64,000 bases of DNA from Austropuccinia psidii. Its lineage: Eukaryota; Basidiomycota; Pucciniomycetes; Pucciniales; Sphaerophragmiaceae. Under the pieces are notes generated by a model. The model was given only the letters and a program-made list of their open reading frames with translations, was not told the DNA's origin and did not search any database. This document shows, in pieces, positions 57,001-64,000 of this stretch (the first letter of the stretch is position 1; each line of letters starts with the position of its first letter). The stretch lies in the NCBI GenBank assembly GCA_023105745.1, contig JALGQZ010000003.1:76110696-76174695 (forward strand), given 5' to 3'. A program made the translations under genes and the position numbers.

Positions 57001-59730
57001 TATAGCGCCTAATGGTTCATTATCAGAGGCAAATGCATTTTTATATGTGTATAACACATTAATAAGCTCATTCCTCATCTTTGGTGACAATGATTGATTA
57101 ATTTGTGCTTCAACAAGTTGATTAGTCACAAATTCATCTTTGTAAGTATCTTTGACAGAAGATACTACAGATATCTGTTTTGGCATATTGGAGAAAGCAA
57201 ATTTTTGCCTTTTGTTATCTCCAATTGTGAAATATCTGTCTTTATGGTTATTTATATCAATACCATAAATATTCAAGTAATCATTTCCAAGAATGATATG
57301 CTGAGATGTACAATTATCCATTACTACAATCTCAGTTTTCATTCTTACACTTCCTGCTGGATGTGGGAATACAATATTAGTATCCAATATGCCCAAGGGG
57401 TACATATTGTTACTGGCACTACTGAACTGTACACCTTCTATTGGTAATAGATGGTTTTTCCATTCAGGAAGTATAATTTGGAGATAATCTTTGCCAACAC
57501 AAGTGCAAAATGCCCCTGTATCCAGATTTACTTTGGCTTCAATATCACTCATCAGAACTGATGTGATACAGGATGCTCCAGCAGTATAACCCTTTCCTCT
57601 AGCAGGTTTTGTTTTACACATTCTGGCATCTTGGATATTGATCAGGTTGTAGCAATCCTCACTGTACTGTGGCAAGTGGGTATGGACTTCTGTGACCTCA
57701 AAGAAAGCTGAAATGTTTTCAATGGGATAGTCCTCTACTGGTGTATCTTCAGAGACTGCAGAATCTTGATCAGACTCTTCTTTCTCTTCAGTACACTGAA
57801 TTTCTTCAATGATTTGAACTTCATTGATCTTTGTCTTCTTAGGGCAAGTGTTGGCTAAATGTGAAGTACTTCCACATTTATGACACTTCAAGACAGGTCT
57901 TTCAGGTCTTCTTTCCTCTTTAGGAATCTTTGAGACTATTTTGGACTCTATTGGGTTTCTAACCCAAGTTTTACCAATTCTTGTTCTTGTAATGATATCT
58001 TCCATAGCATTAATGTAGTCCTCTGTTGAACAGGGTTCCACACATCTGCTTTTGATAGCATGTTCTAGTTCTCCTCCACACTTTCTTAATATTTTCATAT
58101 TAATCATAGTGTCAGACATATCTGGGTGTAAAGCAGATAATCTGTCTTTCTGTTTGAAGAACCAAGTAAGTGGTTTGTCTTTTTCTGAGTTAAAAATGGC
58201 ACTTTCAAAAGCATTCTCCATTTTAAACCTCCAAGAATTATTGGCCCATTTGGTAATCACTTCAGATTTCCACCAAGACCAGTCATGTCTTCCATGATCT
58301 ATTCTCATCTTGTAATACCATTTCTTTGCAGTCTTGGTAAACAAACAATGTAATTTTCCTACTATGATTTCATCAGGTATATTAAAGTCTTCTTGCAACA
58401 TATCAATAGTCCTGATGAATTCAATATGGTTGTATTCTCCTTCACCAGAGAATGTTGGCCATTCTTCTAATTTGGGAATATCCTTTGCAGAAATAACATT
58501 CTCTCCTAAGAATGGAGTCAAACTTTCTTTGACAGAAAGTTTTTCTTCAGTCAAAGGTGTAGAATGTCTTGGCATATGTGGTTCATGATTCTTATGAATT
58601 TGCTCCACACTTGCAATTATTTCATTCTTCAATTTCTGCCTTTCACTGTCACTTTTTGCTAAATGTATAGCAAATTGATTGGTGTTCTTAACTATTTGTA
58701 AGACATGGTCTTCAAGAGTTTTAAGTCTATCATTTACTTTAAAGATGGAAAGATCCTCTGTGTCATTATTTTGACATTGGTTCTCAATTCTTTCACAAGC
58801 ATTGCTAATTGACTCAAGGGTGACAGTTGTCAATTTATGCCAATCAGAATGTTGCTTATCATTTTTCTTTAAATCATTGATGTCTAATGTAATTTGCTTT
58901 AACTTTGACTCAAGTTTGCCAATTTCTACACTAATACTTCTATGTACATCATTTATTTGCGTGGAAAAGTCCTGTTCATCCTTTCCTGCTCCTTGGCTGT
59001 GAATTCCATAAGAGTTCTGGCCATATTGAAGACACTGTCCACGGCTGAAGGCTCCAATCTGGGAATCCTGTACCCTTGTGGGTAAGGTCTGTGCCAATTG
59101 GCTTTGCCTTTGCCCTTGCCTTGATGGTTCTTGGGACCTCTCTGTTTCTTTTGAGGTCCTTTGGGTTTGTCCTTGGATGCTTCTGGAGCTGGTTTGGAGC
59201 TGGTAGATGCCACTGGTGCCTCTGTCTCCAAAGTTGGAGTCATTTCCAATTCTTTCTTCTGGTCTATGGATAAAAGACTCTGGTTCTTCAACCAATTCTT
59301 TATCTTTTTGACCTTGTCTTTGCAAGACAGGGGGCTCCAACTTCCTAAGAGTTCTATGGTCTTCTCCTGACCCAGAAAGCTCTTGATGTGTAAGTAGGAG
59401 TTCATGGCCCCCTGCCAAAGACTTGGGCAGATTTCCCACTCCTCTTCTTTGGCTGCTCTGAACCAATTTTTGTACTGGCTCTGATATATTTCTATTGCTG
59501 CCACTTGAAAATGGTTCAGCCCTGGAAATATTATCATAAATTAGTTCAGGCTCAGAATTCACGTCAAAATCTGTTGGTACAGACCTTGGGGAATGGGGGG
59601 CAACTCTGGCATCCTCCAGATGTGCCTTTCTTGTGGAAGATTTGGCACTTCTGGATTTGGTCTTGCCTCTTCCTTGTCCACATCCATCTGGTTGGACTGA
59701 ATAGTTGCTTCCATTTCTGGTATGCACCAT
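54028..59730 (-). CDS. B1 gag-pol polyprotein, uninterrupted, RT box mutated
   Basis: One frame of 1900 codons from the ATG at 59728-59730 ([11 protein letters not shown]); the frame is open two codons further up but without ATG. Order by approximate residue: gag N-part 1-260 (overlaps a second frame), coiled-coil-like 260-380, capsid-like 420-590, zinc knuckle [14 protein letters not shown] about 617, protease [12 protein letters not shown] about 738, reverse transcriptase about 900-1150, RNase H about 1190-1320 ([13 protein letters not shown]), integrase zinc part about 1460-1500, core D,D-35-E (HMDWVT, SDRDPKF, DGLAERM) about 1538-1638, module [13 protein letters not shown] about 1770, tail EYLVRYRN about 1860. 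The catalytic YxDD reads YIDY (codon 1087; 56470-56472), a GAT to TAT change against B2. All other catalytic residues seen are intact. No frameshift separates gag and pol. Confidence 0.95.
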   Translation of the reverse strand: MVHTRNGSNYSVQPDGCGQGRGKTKSRSAKSSTRKAHLEDARVAPHSPRSVPTDFDVNSEPELIYDNISRAEPFSSGSNRNISEPVQKLVQSSQRRGVGNLPKSLAGGHELLLTHQELSGSGEDHRTLRKLEPPVLQRQGQKDKELVEEPESFIHRPEERIGNDSNFGDRGTSGIYQLQTSSRSIQGQTQRTSKETERSQEPSRQGQRQSQLAQTLPTRVQDSQIGAFSRGQCLQYGQNSYGIHSQGAGKDEQDFSTQINDVHRSISVEIGKLESKLKQITLDINDLKKNDKQHSDWHKLTTVTLESISNACERIENQCQNNDTEDLSIFKVNDRLKTLEDHVLQIVKNTNQFAIHLAKSDSERQKLKNEIIASVEQIHKNHEPHMPRHSTPLTEEKLSVKESLTPFLGENVISAKDIPKLEEWPTFSGEGEYNHIEFIRTIDMLQEDFNIPDEIIVGKLHCLFTKTAKKWYYKMRIDHGRHDWSWWKSEVITKWANNSWRFKMENAFESAIFNSEKDKPLTWFFKQKDRLSALHPDMSDTMINMKILRKCGGELEHAIKSRCVEPCSTEDYINAMEDIITRTRIGKTWVRNPIESKIVSKIPKEERRPERPVLKCHKCGSTSHLANTCPKKTKINEVQIIEEIQCTEEKEESDQDSAVSEDTPVEDYPIENISAFFEVTEVHTHLPQYSEDCYNLINIQDARMCKTKPARGKGYTAGASCITSVLMSDIEAKVNLDTGAFCTCVGKDYLQIILPEWKNHLLPIEGVQFSSASNNMYPLGILDTNIVFPHPAGSVRMKTEIVVMDNCTSQHIILGNDYLNIYGIDINNHKDRYFTIGDNKRQKFAFSNMPKQISVVSSVKDTYKDEFVTNQLVEAQINQSLSPKMRNELINVLYTYKNAFASDNEPLGAIRGHEVDITLNIDRPYPPVLRRPAYPASPRAREALEKHIQELIQLGVLRKVGHNEEVEVTTPVIIAWHNDKSRMVGDFRALNTYTVPDRYPIPRIQETLTQLSKAKYITSMDALKGFHQNVLTPKAKKLLRIITHCGIYEYLRMPFGIKNAPSHYQRMMNTIFPTELSEGWLIIYIDYIIICSDSWSLHLERLARVLHKVAEVNMKISLKKCNFGFEELKASGHVVSGLSLGIDKNKVAAVLLKPIPQNKKEMMSFLGFASYYRQHLKDFAILAKSLYRICDQQTVFEMTQERIKAYEKIKKALTEAPLLLMPDWNIPFKLYIDACGDGLGAALHQVQIIDDKPTEGPVCYISRQIKPTEARYGASQMECLCLVWALEKLHYYLDGSVFEVITDCNAVKSLLNMKTPNRHMLRWQIAIQEYRGNMTIVHKSGNIHKNADGLSRWALANTPDNPAYVPLEAEPQIPIEGINITDIGTEFFEEVRESYKQDKNCHILTSLLDKDCKDTSLVNTLDEVWKNSYSEGRFHLFDGIIYHRTKHSCVMTLCSRLLINTILHECHDSIYSGHLSEDRTLEKVKNCAWWPSWRKETIEYCHTCDRCQKANRSTGKKFGLMIHIQEPKSPWEVVHMDWVTALPPSGDKSYNACLVIVDRYSKTPIFLPCHKDDTAMDTALLLWSRVISHTGLFKNIISDRDPKFTSALWTNLHRLFGTKLSFSTAYHPQTDGLAERMIQTLEDMIRRFCAYGLEFKDSDGFTHDWCTLIPALELAYKTSVHSSTGQTPAMLEKGWNPRLPADTLRKDLIDIHPTSSSFKLMLDKVKHHAKQSMDDAFDYAKQKWDKSHKVPDFKVGDLVLVSTLNFNNIKGPKKLKDSYVGPFVIVALHGTNAVQVELSGELENKHPTFPVSLIKPYQPADKELFPLRNPTPLTVPPVEQNEDRKIKKVIKERRLRGKNQREYLVRYRNPVHEDEWMAESEIPDSDKLLRRFRHERRPQA
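58953..59537 (-). CDS. Gag-overlapping +1 reading frame, B1 copy (194 aa)
   Basis: Uninterrupted 194-codon frame, +1 to gag, ATG at 59535-59537 ([10 protein letters not shown]). Landmarks: [74 protein letters not shown], Lys/Gly-rich basic centre ([16 protein letters not shown]), then [27 protein letters not shown] and PRK. The C-terminal block is the most conserved part across A, B and E. No membrane segment, signal peptide or known domain is seen. It may come from a spliced RNA or from leaky scanning; the leader exon in front could supply its N-terminus. Function unknown. Confidence 0.7.
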   Translation of the reverse strand: MIIFPGLNHFQVAAIEIYQSQYKNWFRAAKEEEWEICPSLWQGAMNSYLHIKSFLGQEKTIELLGSWSPLSCKDKVKKIKNWLKNQSLLSIDQKKELEMTPTLETEAPVASTSSKPAPEASKDKPKGPQKKQRGPKNHQGKGKGKANWHRPYPQGYRIPRLEPSAVDSVFNMARTLMEFTAKEQERMNRTFPRK

Positions 59731-59781
59731 TTTCACGTCAATTTAAAGATAAAAGGTGAAAATATAAGGTAAAATACACAC

Positions 59782-59940
59782 CTTTTGGTGGTAATTTAGC
59801 TTTTTCTGAGTTGAATAAGGTGCCTCTTTTAGCAATCTGCACCTCAATACTGTCTTCAGATTCTGCTTCTGAAGATTCTGGACTAGTGATATATCTTTTA
59901 CTGAGTCTGTTGCCAGCTGCACAGTATTTGATTAAAGACA
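59782..59940 (-). other. Putative leader exon of B1
   Basis: 159 nt on the minus strand between acceptor TTCTTTTAG and donor CAAAAG|GTGTGT. Frame (N)TG TCT TTA ATC AAA, as in B2. Product begins SLIKYCAAGNRLSKRYI, then an acidic stretch. The B1 acceptor is better than the B2 one. No ATG lies in it. Confidence 0.5.
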
Positions 59941-60330
59941 CTAAAAGAAATTATAAAAGAGAAAAAATTATTTTTTATACTTTATAAAATATTTTTTTAA
60001 AGATTTTTTATAAGTTTTATATATTTTTTAATATTAAAAAAATTATTCTTTTTAAAGAAAAAAATTAAAATTTAAGATTTTGAATGAAAATTAATTCAGA
60101 GTAACTCAAAGAATAATTTTATAAGTTTTTGGATGTGAAAAAGCCACGTGTAAAAACAATATAAAATTAAACCAAATTCCTCAATGAAAAAGATTTTAAA
60201 ACAATTTCAAAAATAAAAATATTTTAACTCCAAATTGAAAGAAAAAAATTAATTAAATTAATATATTTTAGAGCTTAAAAATATATTAATTAAGGGTACA
60301 AGGTTCAAAAAACACGGCCAGGCCCCCAAA
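59941..60330 (-). promoter_or_regulatory. Leader of B1 with primer-binding-like site
   Basis: Minus-strand TTTGGGGGCCTGGCCGTG (60313-60330) follows the 5' LTR; CACGTGGCTTTTTCACATCC at 60131-60150 is conserved with B2. Otherwise AT-rich, no gene. Confidence 0.55.
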
Positions 60331-62252
60331 TGTAAGATGTGACTATGAAACTGATGATAATATTACTATTAATCAACAGTACTATGTCTGTTCTTATGAA
60401 ATATAATAATAAAATATTATTATAACCACAATTAAATAATTAAAAAATTATTTCTTTCACGTGTTAAGCACTACTAGTGATTTTAACAGTGAGCAAGTAA
60501 TTGTCTACAAGAATCAATTACAAGAAGAATTTAATAATAAAAGACTTCTTTATTAAAATAATAAAATTATTTTAATATATAATTATCTTTTGCAAGAATA
60601 ATTATAAAGATAATTCTTGAAGAAAACTATTACTAGAGAAAAACTTTAAGAATTAAAGATAAATGACTCACTAATACTCCAAAGAACTTATTGATAATAA
60701 AAGTAGAGAAATTTGACGTGGAATTGTGGATTTAAGGGATCAAAATGATTTATAACAGTATTACAGCAATATATATCTGGATTCTATGATTTCACGTCTT
60801 TCTGATTGATTCTGAAAGAATTAAAACACTTAAGAATAGTTGAACTAATACTTACTTGTTGGTAATAAAGATTTAATAAATTGATAAGATGATGATACGG
60901 AAAAAACAGCAAGAATAAGCTTCTTTTAAGTCAACAACAGCTCACAGAGGCGTGCCATGGAGCAAACTGAAAAACCAGTGAGTGAGAAAACAATAAACCC
61001 TTTTGGATTAATGATTGCATCATCTGTTGTCACGTAAGATAATCATAATTACTTAATTGATGCTTTTACGTGACTACCAACCCCAATATGGTTAAGAATA
61101 AAAGGAGTAACATCTGTAAATCTTCTTTTATTCCAAAATAATCATTGATTTCTCAAAGTTATCAATGTTATTGCCAATTTAATCACAGGTTGTAATTACA
61201 GTGAATTTTTGAAGATTCAGTGTTTCACGTAGAATGGTCAAAAATGGACTGTAAGTAAAACTTTTAATTTTACTAGTAAAACCATAATTCTTTTTGGTTG
61301 TACCATGGATAATACAGTTCTTCATTGGTCCTGAAAGTTTCAGGAAGATTCATTAAGAATTGTATTTTTAATGAATTTTTGAAGTTTTTACCTCATTTCT
61401 ACGTAGAATTGCAAATAGCAGTATTTTGCTGGTTGCTATGAGGTAAATCAATGAATATGGATCCCAAAAGGGTTTAATTACTCTTTTAGGGTCTAGTCAT
61501 GGAAAGTCATCAAGAATTGACGTGGTTACAGGAGCCTAAGTAGCTTATTACCTCCTTGGCACGTCAAAATAGCAGGTTATTTGCTATTTTTCTTATGATT
61601 ACAGTAGGTGTAACTTGGTAACCAAGTTCCCAAAGAGTTTTAGTTTACCAATTGGGCCAAGATGAGCCATGGATCCATGCTCTGGAGCTATCCACGCCTC
61701 TGAGGCTTCAGAAGTTGGGTACCCTGGCTCTCTTTGATGTCTTTTGTCCCCCTTGCTTAATTTTTACGTCAAAATAGTAATTTAAGCTTAAAGTGAGATA
61801 TCCACTATGGGTGTACCAAAAGTCCATGTAAGAATACCATAATATTAAGTGCTCAAAACATGCATAACACTATTCTTAGTGTATATGTAACATGGGATTT
61901 CTCACTTTCCCATTATTTTGGCTAAAAATCAAGAAAAACAAAAATTTTCACGGATCTTTTATGTGGTATTAATGATGTGGTATTGAAGTATTTTCCATTT
62001 TACCACCTCAAATACTTATATTTAGCTTATTCACTCTATGGAGCTACCCTAGGTGAATTTTTGTGTAGAATCCAAATCTGGTCTTAAATCCATGGATTTA
62101 CTTACTCAATAGAAAGTTATTCATTTTTTTCTGAAATTGAAAATGATGAATTTTGGATATATGCATGACTTATGAGTTTTGCATAATTCAGAATTTCTTT
62201 TTAAGATAATTGTGGCCTATTTGGGTATGTAAAATATACCTCAAGGCTCACA
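60331..62252 (-). repeat. LTR-B, 5' LTR of B1
   Basis: 1922 bp, same length as the 3' LTR. Differences noted: AGCTGG versus ATCTGG and one more base beside it, AACGTTTAA versus AACTTTTAA, CATAGATAA versus CATGGATAA, AATAAAAAG versus AATAGAAAG. The plus-strand end GGCTCACA is followed by CTAGT. Confidence 0.97.
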
Positions 62253-62406
62253 CTAGTAGTGTATAACACGTGAAAGAAATAATTTTATCATTATTTAATT
62301 GTTGTTATAATAATTTTTTATTATTATATTTCATAAGAACAGACATAGTACTGTTGATCAATAGTAATATTACCATCAGTTTCATAGTCACATCTTACAT
62401 TTCCTC

Positions 62407-62817
62407 TTATCATAATAATTTTCTCTTTATCATTATTTTAATAATTCTTTAATTAATATAAATAGTATTTATATTAATTTATAACTTTAATATTGGTAAT
62501 ATTATTGTTATTAATTGTTTTTTATTAATAAAAAACAATTTTTTACGCCTTTATTATTTGTTTGTAACAATAATAAAGTGCTTTTAAATATATTGATTAT
62601 TTTATATCAATATATTTATTTTATTGTTTTTTTTTTATAATATAAATTATATTATTATATTTTATTAATAATATAATTAAATTTACGCCATAATTATAAT
62701 AATTCTTTGTTATTATAATTATTTTTTATCTTATTTATTTCATTCATGAGGACATTCATAGTACATTAAGTAAAATATTAGTAATTTTTACTTATTGTTT
62801 CATAGTCAAACCTTACA
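62407..62817 (+). repeat. LTR-E, 3' copy, second part
   Basis: Continues the sequence cut at 50183 (TCTTATCATAATAATTTTC against TCTTATTATAATTATTGTC in the 5' copy) to CATAGTCAAACCTTACA at 62817, followed by CACAG. Extremely AT-rich. No gene. Confidence 0.93.
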
Positions 62818-62822
62818 CACAG

Positions 62823-63822
62823 TCAAAGTTAAATACCCCAAGAACATAAAGTTTTTGACTGCTTTCAAACACTAACACGTCACCTGTATACCTCAGAGAT
62901 CTTGGCTTCCAAAGAAGCCAGCCAGAGGACAGAGGAGGCCTGTCTAGAGCCAGAAGACCTGGAACAGGACACCTTGGACACAGTACTGGATGCAAAAAAA
63001 TGAGGGAGATAATATCAACGCTGCATTTCACACTCCAATTCAATGGAGACCCCAACCAGAGGACTGGAAAGACATGGATCAAGTTCTTCAGCTCCAACAA
63101 CTCCTCAAGGATCTATTCCAATGGAGCATGGACAACAAGAGGTTCAGCCTGGCATCTCACTGGGCAGAACTTGGAGCAAGTTGCCAGAAGATCTGTCTCA
63201 AAGAGATAGACTTCAAGTAACTTATGGTAATCACCAAAGGTTGTAATCCTACCAGACAGTTCAGACTCCTGGAGGCAAGGGCACAAAGGATAAGGGAGAA
63301 TCAAGCCACTATCCAAGCTATAGAAGAACAGTTAACCCAGACAGGGCCGACTCAGATTCCTTCAGGCTCACAAGTAGCTGGCCAAATCAGCTCTCCAGTG
63401 GCTTCACACCATTCAGAAACCCAAAGATCAGCTGCCAAGAGTCACCATTCTTCGCAATTCCAGGAAGTTTCCAGGAGAAGACAAGGAAACAAGGGAAAGA
63501 ACAAAACCTCCTTCAACCAGAGGAGGAAAGGTCAGACCCTATGATCCAGAAGCTGTTGAATTTGGCAAGAGAAGTACACAAGAGCCAGAAGTAGTTGTAA
63601 ACCACTGTAGAATCAGTAGTCCTATTAATAAAAATATTACCCCCACTCAGATTGAACATAAAGTTGTCAGACCTGAGAGTAACTTAAACAGTGATGCACT
63701 GTGGTTACAAATGTCCCAATATTCTGAGCACACTCAAAAGCAGTTTGCAGAAGCTTAAGAAAGCCATGAGAGGATGAAAAAATTAACAGCCTCCACGGAG
63801 AAAATTGTTCAAACCCTTGGAG
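62823..63822 (+). pseudogene. Element G gag N-part, broken
   Basis: After one copy of the target duplication the sequence continues element G. The gag frame can be followed from about 63040 (TPTRGLERHGSSSSAP, GQQEVQPGISLG), with a stop at 63244, to about 63535. It then continues one frame on from 63540 (YDPEAVEFGKRSTQEP, NKNITPTQIEHKVV, LNSDALWLQMSQYSEHTQ) with a stop at 63759, ending at the LTR at 63823. An indel near 63530 explains the change, because the overlapping frame shifts by the same amount. This fits gag of a Ty3 family common in rusts, from memory. The capsid-like, knuckle and pol parts are beyond the window. Confidence 0.65.
62990..63594 (+). pseudogene. Gag-overlapping +1 reading frame, element G copy
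   Basis: In the frame +1 to gag: QPEDWKDMDQVLQLQQLL, DNKRFSLASHWAELG, a stop at 63218-63220, MVITKGCNPTRQFRLLEARA, SSPVASHHSET, a basic part (RRRQGNKGKNKTSFNQRR), then after an indel near 63530 SDPMIQKLLNLAREVHKSQK and stop at 63594. The layout is the same as in A, B and E: acidic/aromatic N-part, a PVAS word, basic centre, amphipathic LNLAREVHK-type end, stop just before the next gag part. Identity to the other families is low; the match is by layout. Confidence 0.5.
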
Positions 63823-64000
63823 TGTCAGGATGATACTATGATAAAGGTATAACTAGGCTAATTACAACTTTAACTGTGTATGTGAGACGGCAGAAAATGA
63901 TTTAAAAGAGATTTATAAAGGTTTATAATAAGATAAAAGGGTTCTACTATTGAGAAATAGTGGTGGTGAGCGCTATTGAGAACCCTGGGTGCAGGCTTTA
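63823..64000 (-). repeat. LTR-G in reverse orientation, running out of the window
   Basis: TGTCAGGATGATACTATG and the following TAGGCTAATTACAACTTTAACTGTG and TAGTGGTGGTGAGCGCT match the reverse complement of the 3' end of LTR-G at 18240-18426. It interrupts element G gag after VQTLGV. Because the 5' LTR of G is in plus orientation, this one is a separate insertion, not the partner LTR. Confidence 0.85.

Larger units (their letters stand above)
51966..62252 (-). mobile_element. Element B1: youngest, complete Ty3/gypsy element, minus strand, TSD CTAGT
   Basis: 10287 bp with two 1922-bp LTRs (51966-53887, 60331-62252) and CTAGT on both sides (51961-51965, 62253-62257). At least five LTR differences were seen by eye, so well under 1%. 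On the minus strand: LTR, primer-binding-like site, leader exon, one uninterrupted gag-pol, polypurine tract, LTR. Inserted into a solo LTR of its own family. The reverse transcriptase box is YIDY, so autonomous copying by this exact copy is unlikely. Confidence 0.97.
50184..62401 (+). repeat. Solo LTR-B3 inside the 3' LTR of E, itself split by B1
   Basis: Starts TGTGAGCCTTGAGGTAT at 50184, is cut at 51965 by B1, resumes at 62258 (AGTGTATAACACGTG) and ends CATCTTACA at 62401. Net length about 1926 bp. Flanks are TTTAC (50179-50183) and TTTCC (62402-62406), a target duplication with one change. The intact LTR-E reads TTTTC there. No internal region of its own, so a solo LTR. Confidence 0.9.
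19305..62817 (+). mobile_element. Element E: Ty3/gypsy retrotransposon, plus strand, TSD CACAG, heavily nested
   Basis: 5' LTR 19305-21330 and 3' LTR 48569-62817 (interrupted), flanked by CACAG (19300-19304 and 62818-62822). Gag-pol is in two blocks, 22060-25323 and 45917-48450, separated by element B2. After removal of B2, of the LTR-B3 block (50184-62401) and of one target copy each, the element is about 10.7 kb and both LTRs are exactly 2026 bp. Coding breaks are stops near 22553, 24095, 24168, 24800, 25014, 46355, 47021 and 48413, and a 1-bp loss in the run of A near 45930. Inactive, and older than B2, F and B1. Confidence 0.93.
16988..64000 (+). mobile_element. Element G: Ty3/gypsy retrotransposon, plus strand, outermost host of the nest
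   Basis: 5' LTR (16988-18426), primer-binding-like site, leader exon (19011 on), then a 43.5-kb insertion (element E with its own insertions), then gag from 62823 to 63822, where an LTR-G in reverse orientation begins. Protease and pol are outside the window. Net visible length without element E is about 3.5 kb. It is the oldest element of the right-hand stack: everything from 19305 to 62817 was inserted into it. Confidence 0.8.

Noticed and set aside
58052..58588. Plus-strand frames over B1 gag (and similar ones over B2, E and A)
   Set aside because: These are antisense shadows of the conserved gag frame; their Ser/Leu-rich sequences mirror gag codons.
1..64000. tRNA, rRNA or other structural RNA genes
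   Set aside because: No cloverleaf-like or rRNA-like segment was recognised by eye on either strand; a dedicated search was not possible.
1..64000. Host single-copy genes, effectors or metabolic genes
   Set aside because: Every sizeable coding signal is explained by LTR elements or the Plavaka-like remnant.

Overview
The window is a stack of nested LTR retrotransposons from an AT-rich fungal genome, with no single-copy host gene that I can support. The polyproteins are Ty3/gypsy (Metaviridae) of a kind I associate with rust fungi (Pucciniales). Family resemblance from memory points to Austropuccinia psidii or a close relative, but no search was run. Short introns of about 50 nt, a decayed Plavaka-like (CACTA-type) transposase and five Ty3 families fit this.

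I name the families A, B, E, G (related to each other: long LTRs of 1.4-2.0 kb, a spliced-looking leader exon and one gag-pol reading frame) and F (a chromovirus: 759-bp LTRs, separate gag and pol, a C-terminal chromodomain and an extra antisense gene). Left part: element A (minus strand, <1-13726) is broken by a solo LTR-G (3822-5257, TSD AATTC) and a solo LTR-B (6082-9689, TSD TAATC). That LTR-B carries an F-related long LTR (6105-7783, TSD AACTG). A itself sits in an F-type LTR (13727-14189). Then comes the Plavaka remnant (14190-16987), cut by element G (plus strand, from 16988 to beyond the window).

Right part: G is interrupted by element E (19305-62817, TSD CACAG). E's reverse transcriptase is split by element B2 (25324-45911, TSD GAATT), whose own reverse transcriptase is split by F (30821-41122, TSD CCTAC). 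E's 3' LTR is split by a solo LTR-B3 (50184-62401), itself split by the youngest element, B1 (51966-62252, TSD CTAGT). Removing the insertions restores equal LTR lengths (E: 2026 and 2026 bp) and near-equal element lengths (B1 10287, B2 10281 bp), which supports the layout.

B1 has one uninterrupted 1900-codon gag-pol frame and nearly identical LTRs, but the YxDD box of its reverse transcriptase reads YIDY, so it is probably unable to copy itself. Every other element has nonsense changes, frameshifts or lost catalytic residues.

The most interesting signals are: (1) a second protein frame, always +1 to gag, in the 5' part of gag in all four related families (A, B, E, G), whose sequence is clearly conserved between A, B and E; (2) in F, a spliced antisense gene with a perfect Gal4-type Zn2Cys6 spacing, lying about 300 bp downstream of a dense CGG/CCG array; (3) a canonical -1 slippery heptamer at the F gag/pol junction; (4) a possible self-priming primer-binding site in F; (5) a leader exon whose acceptor is always AG|TG in frame; (6) a conserved long hairpin in LTR-G.
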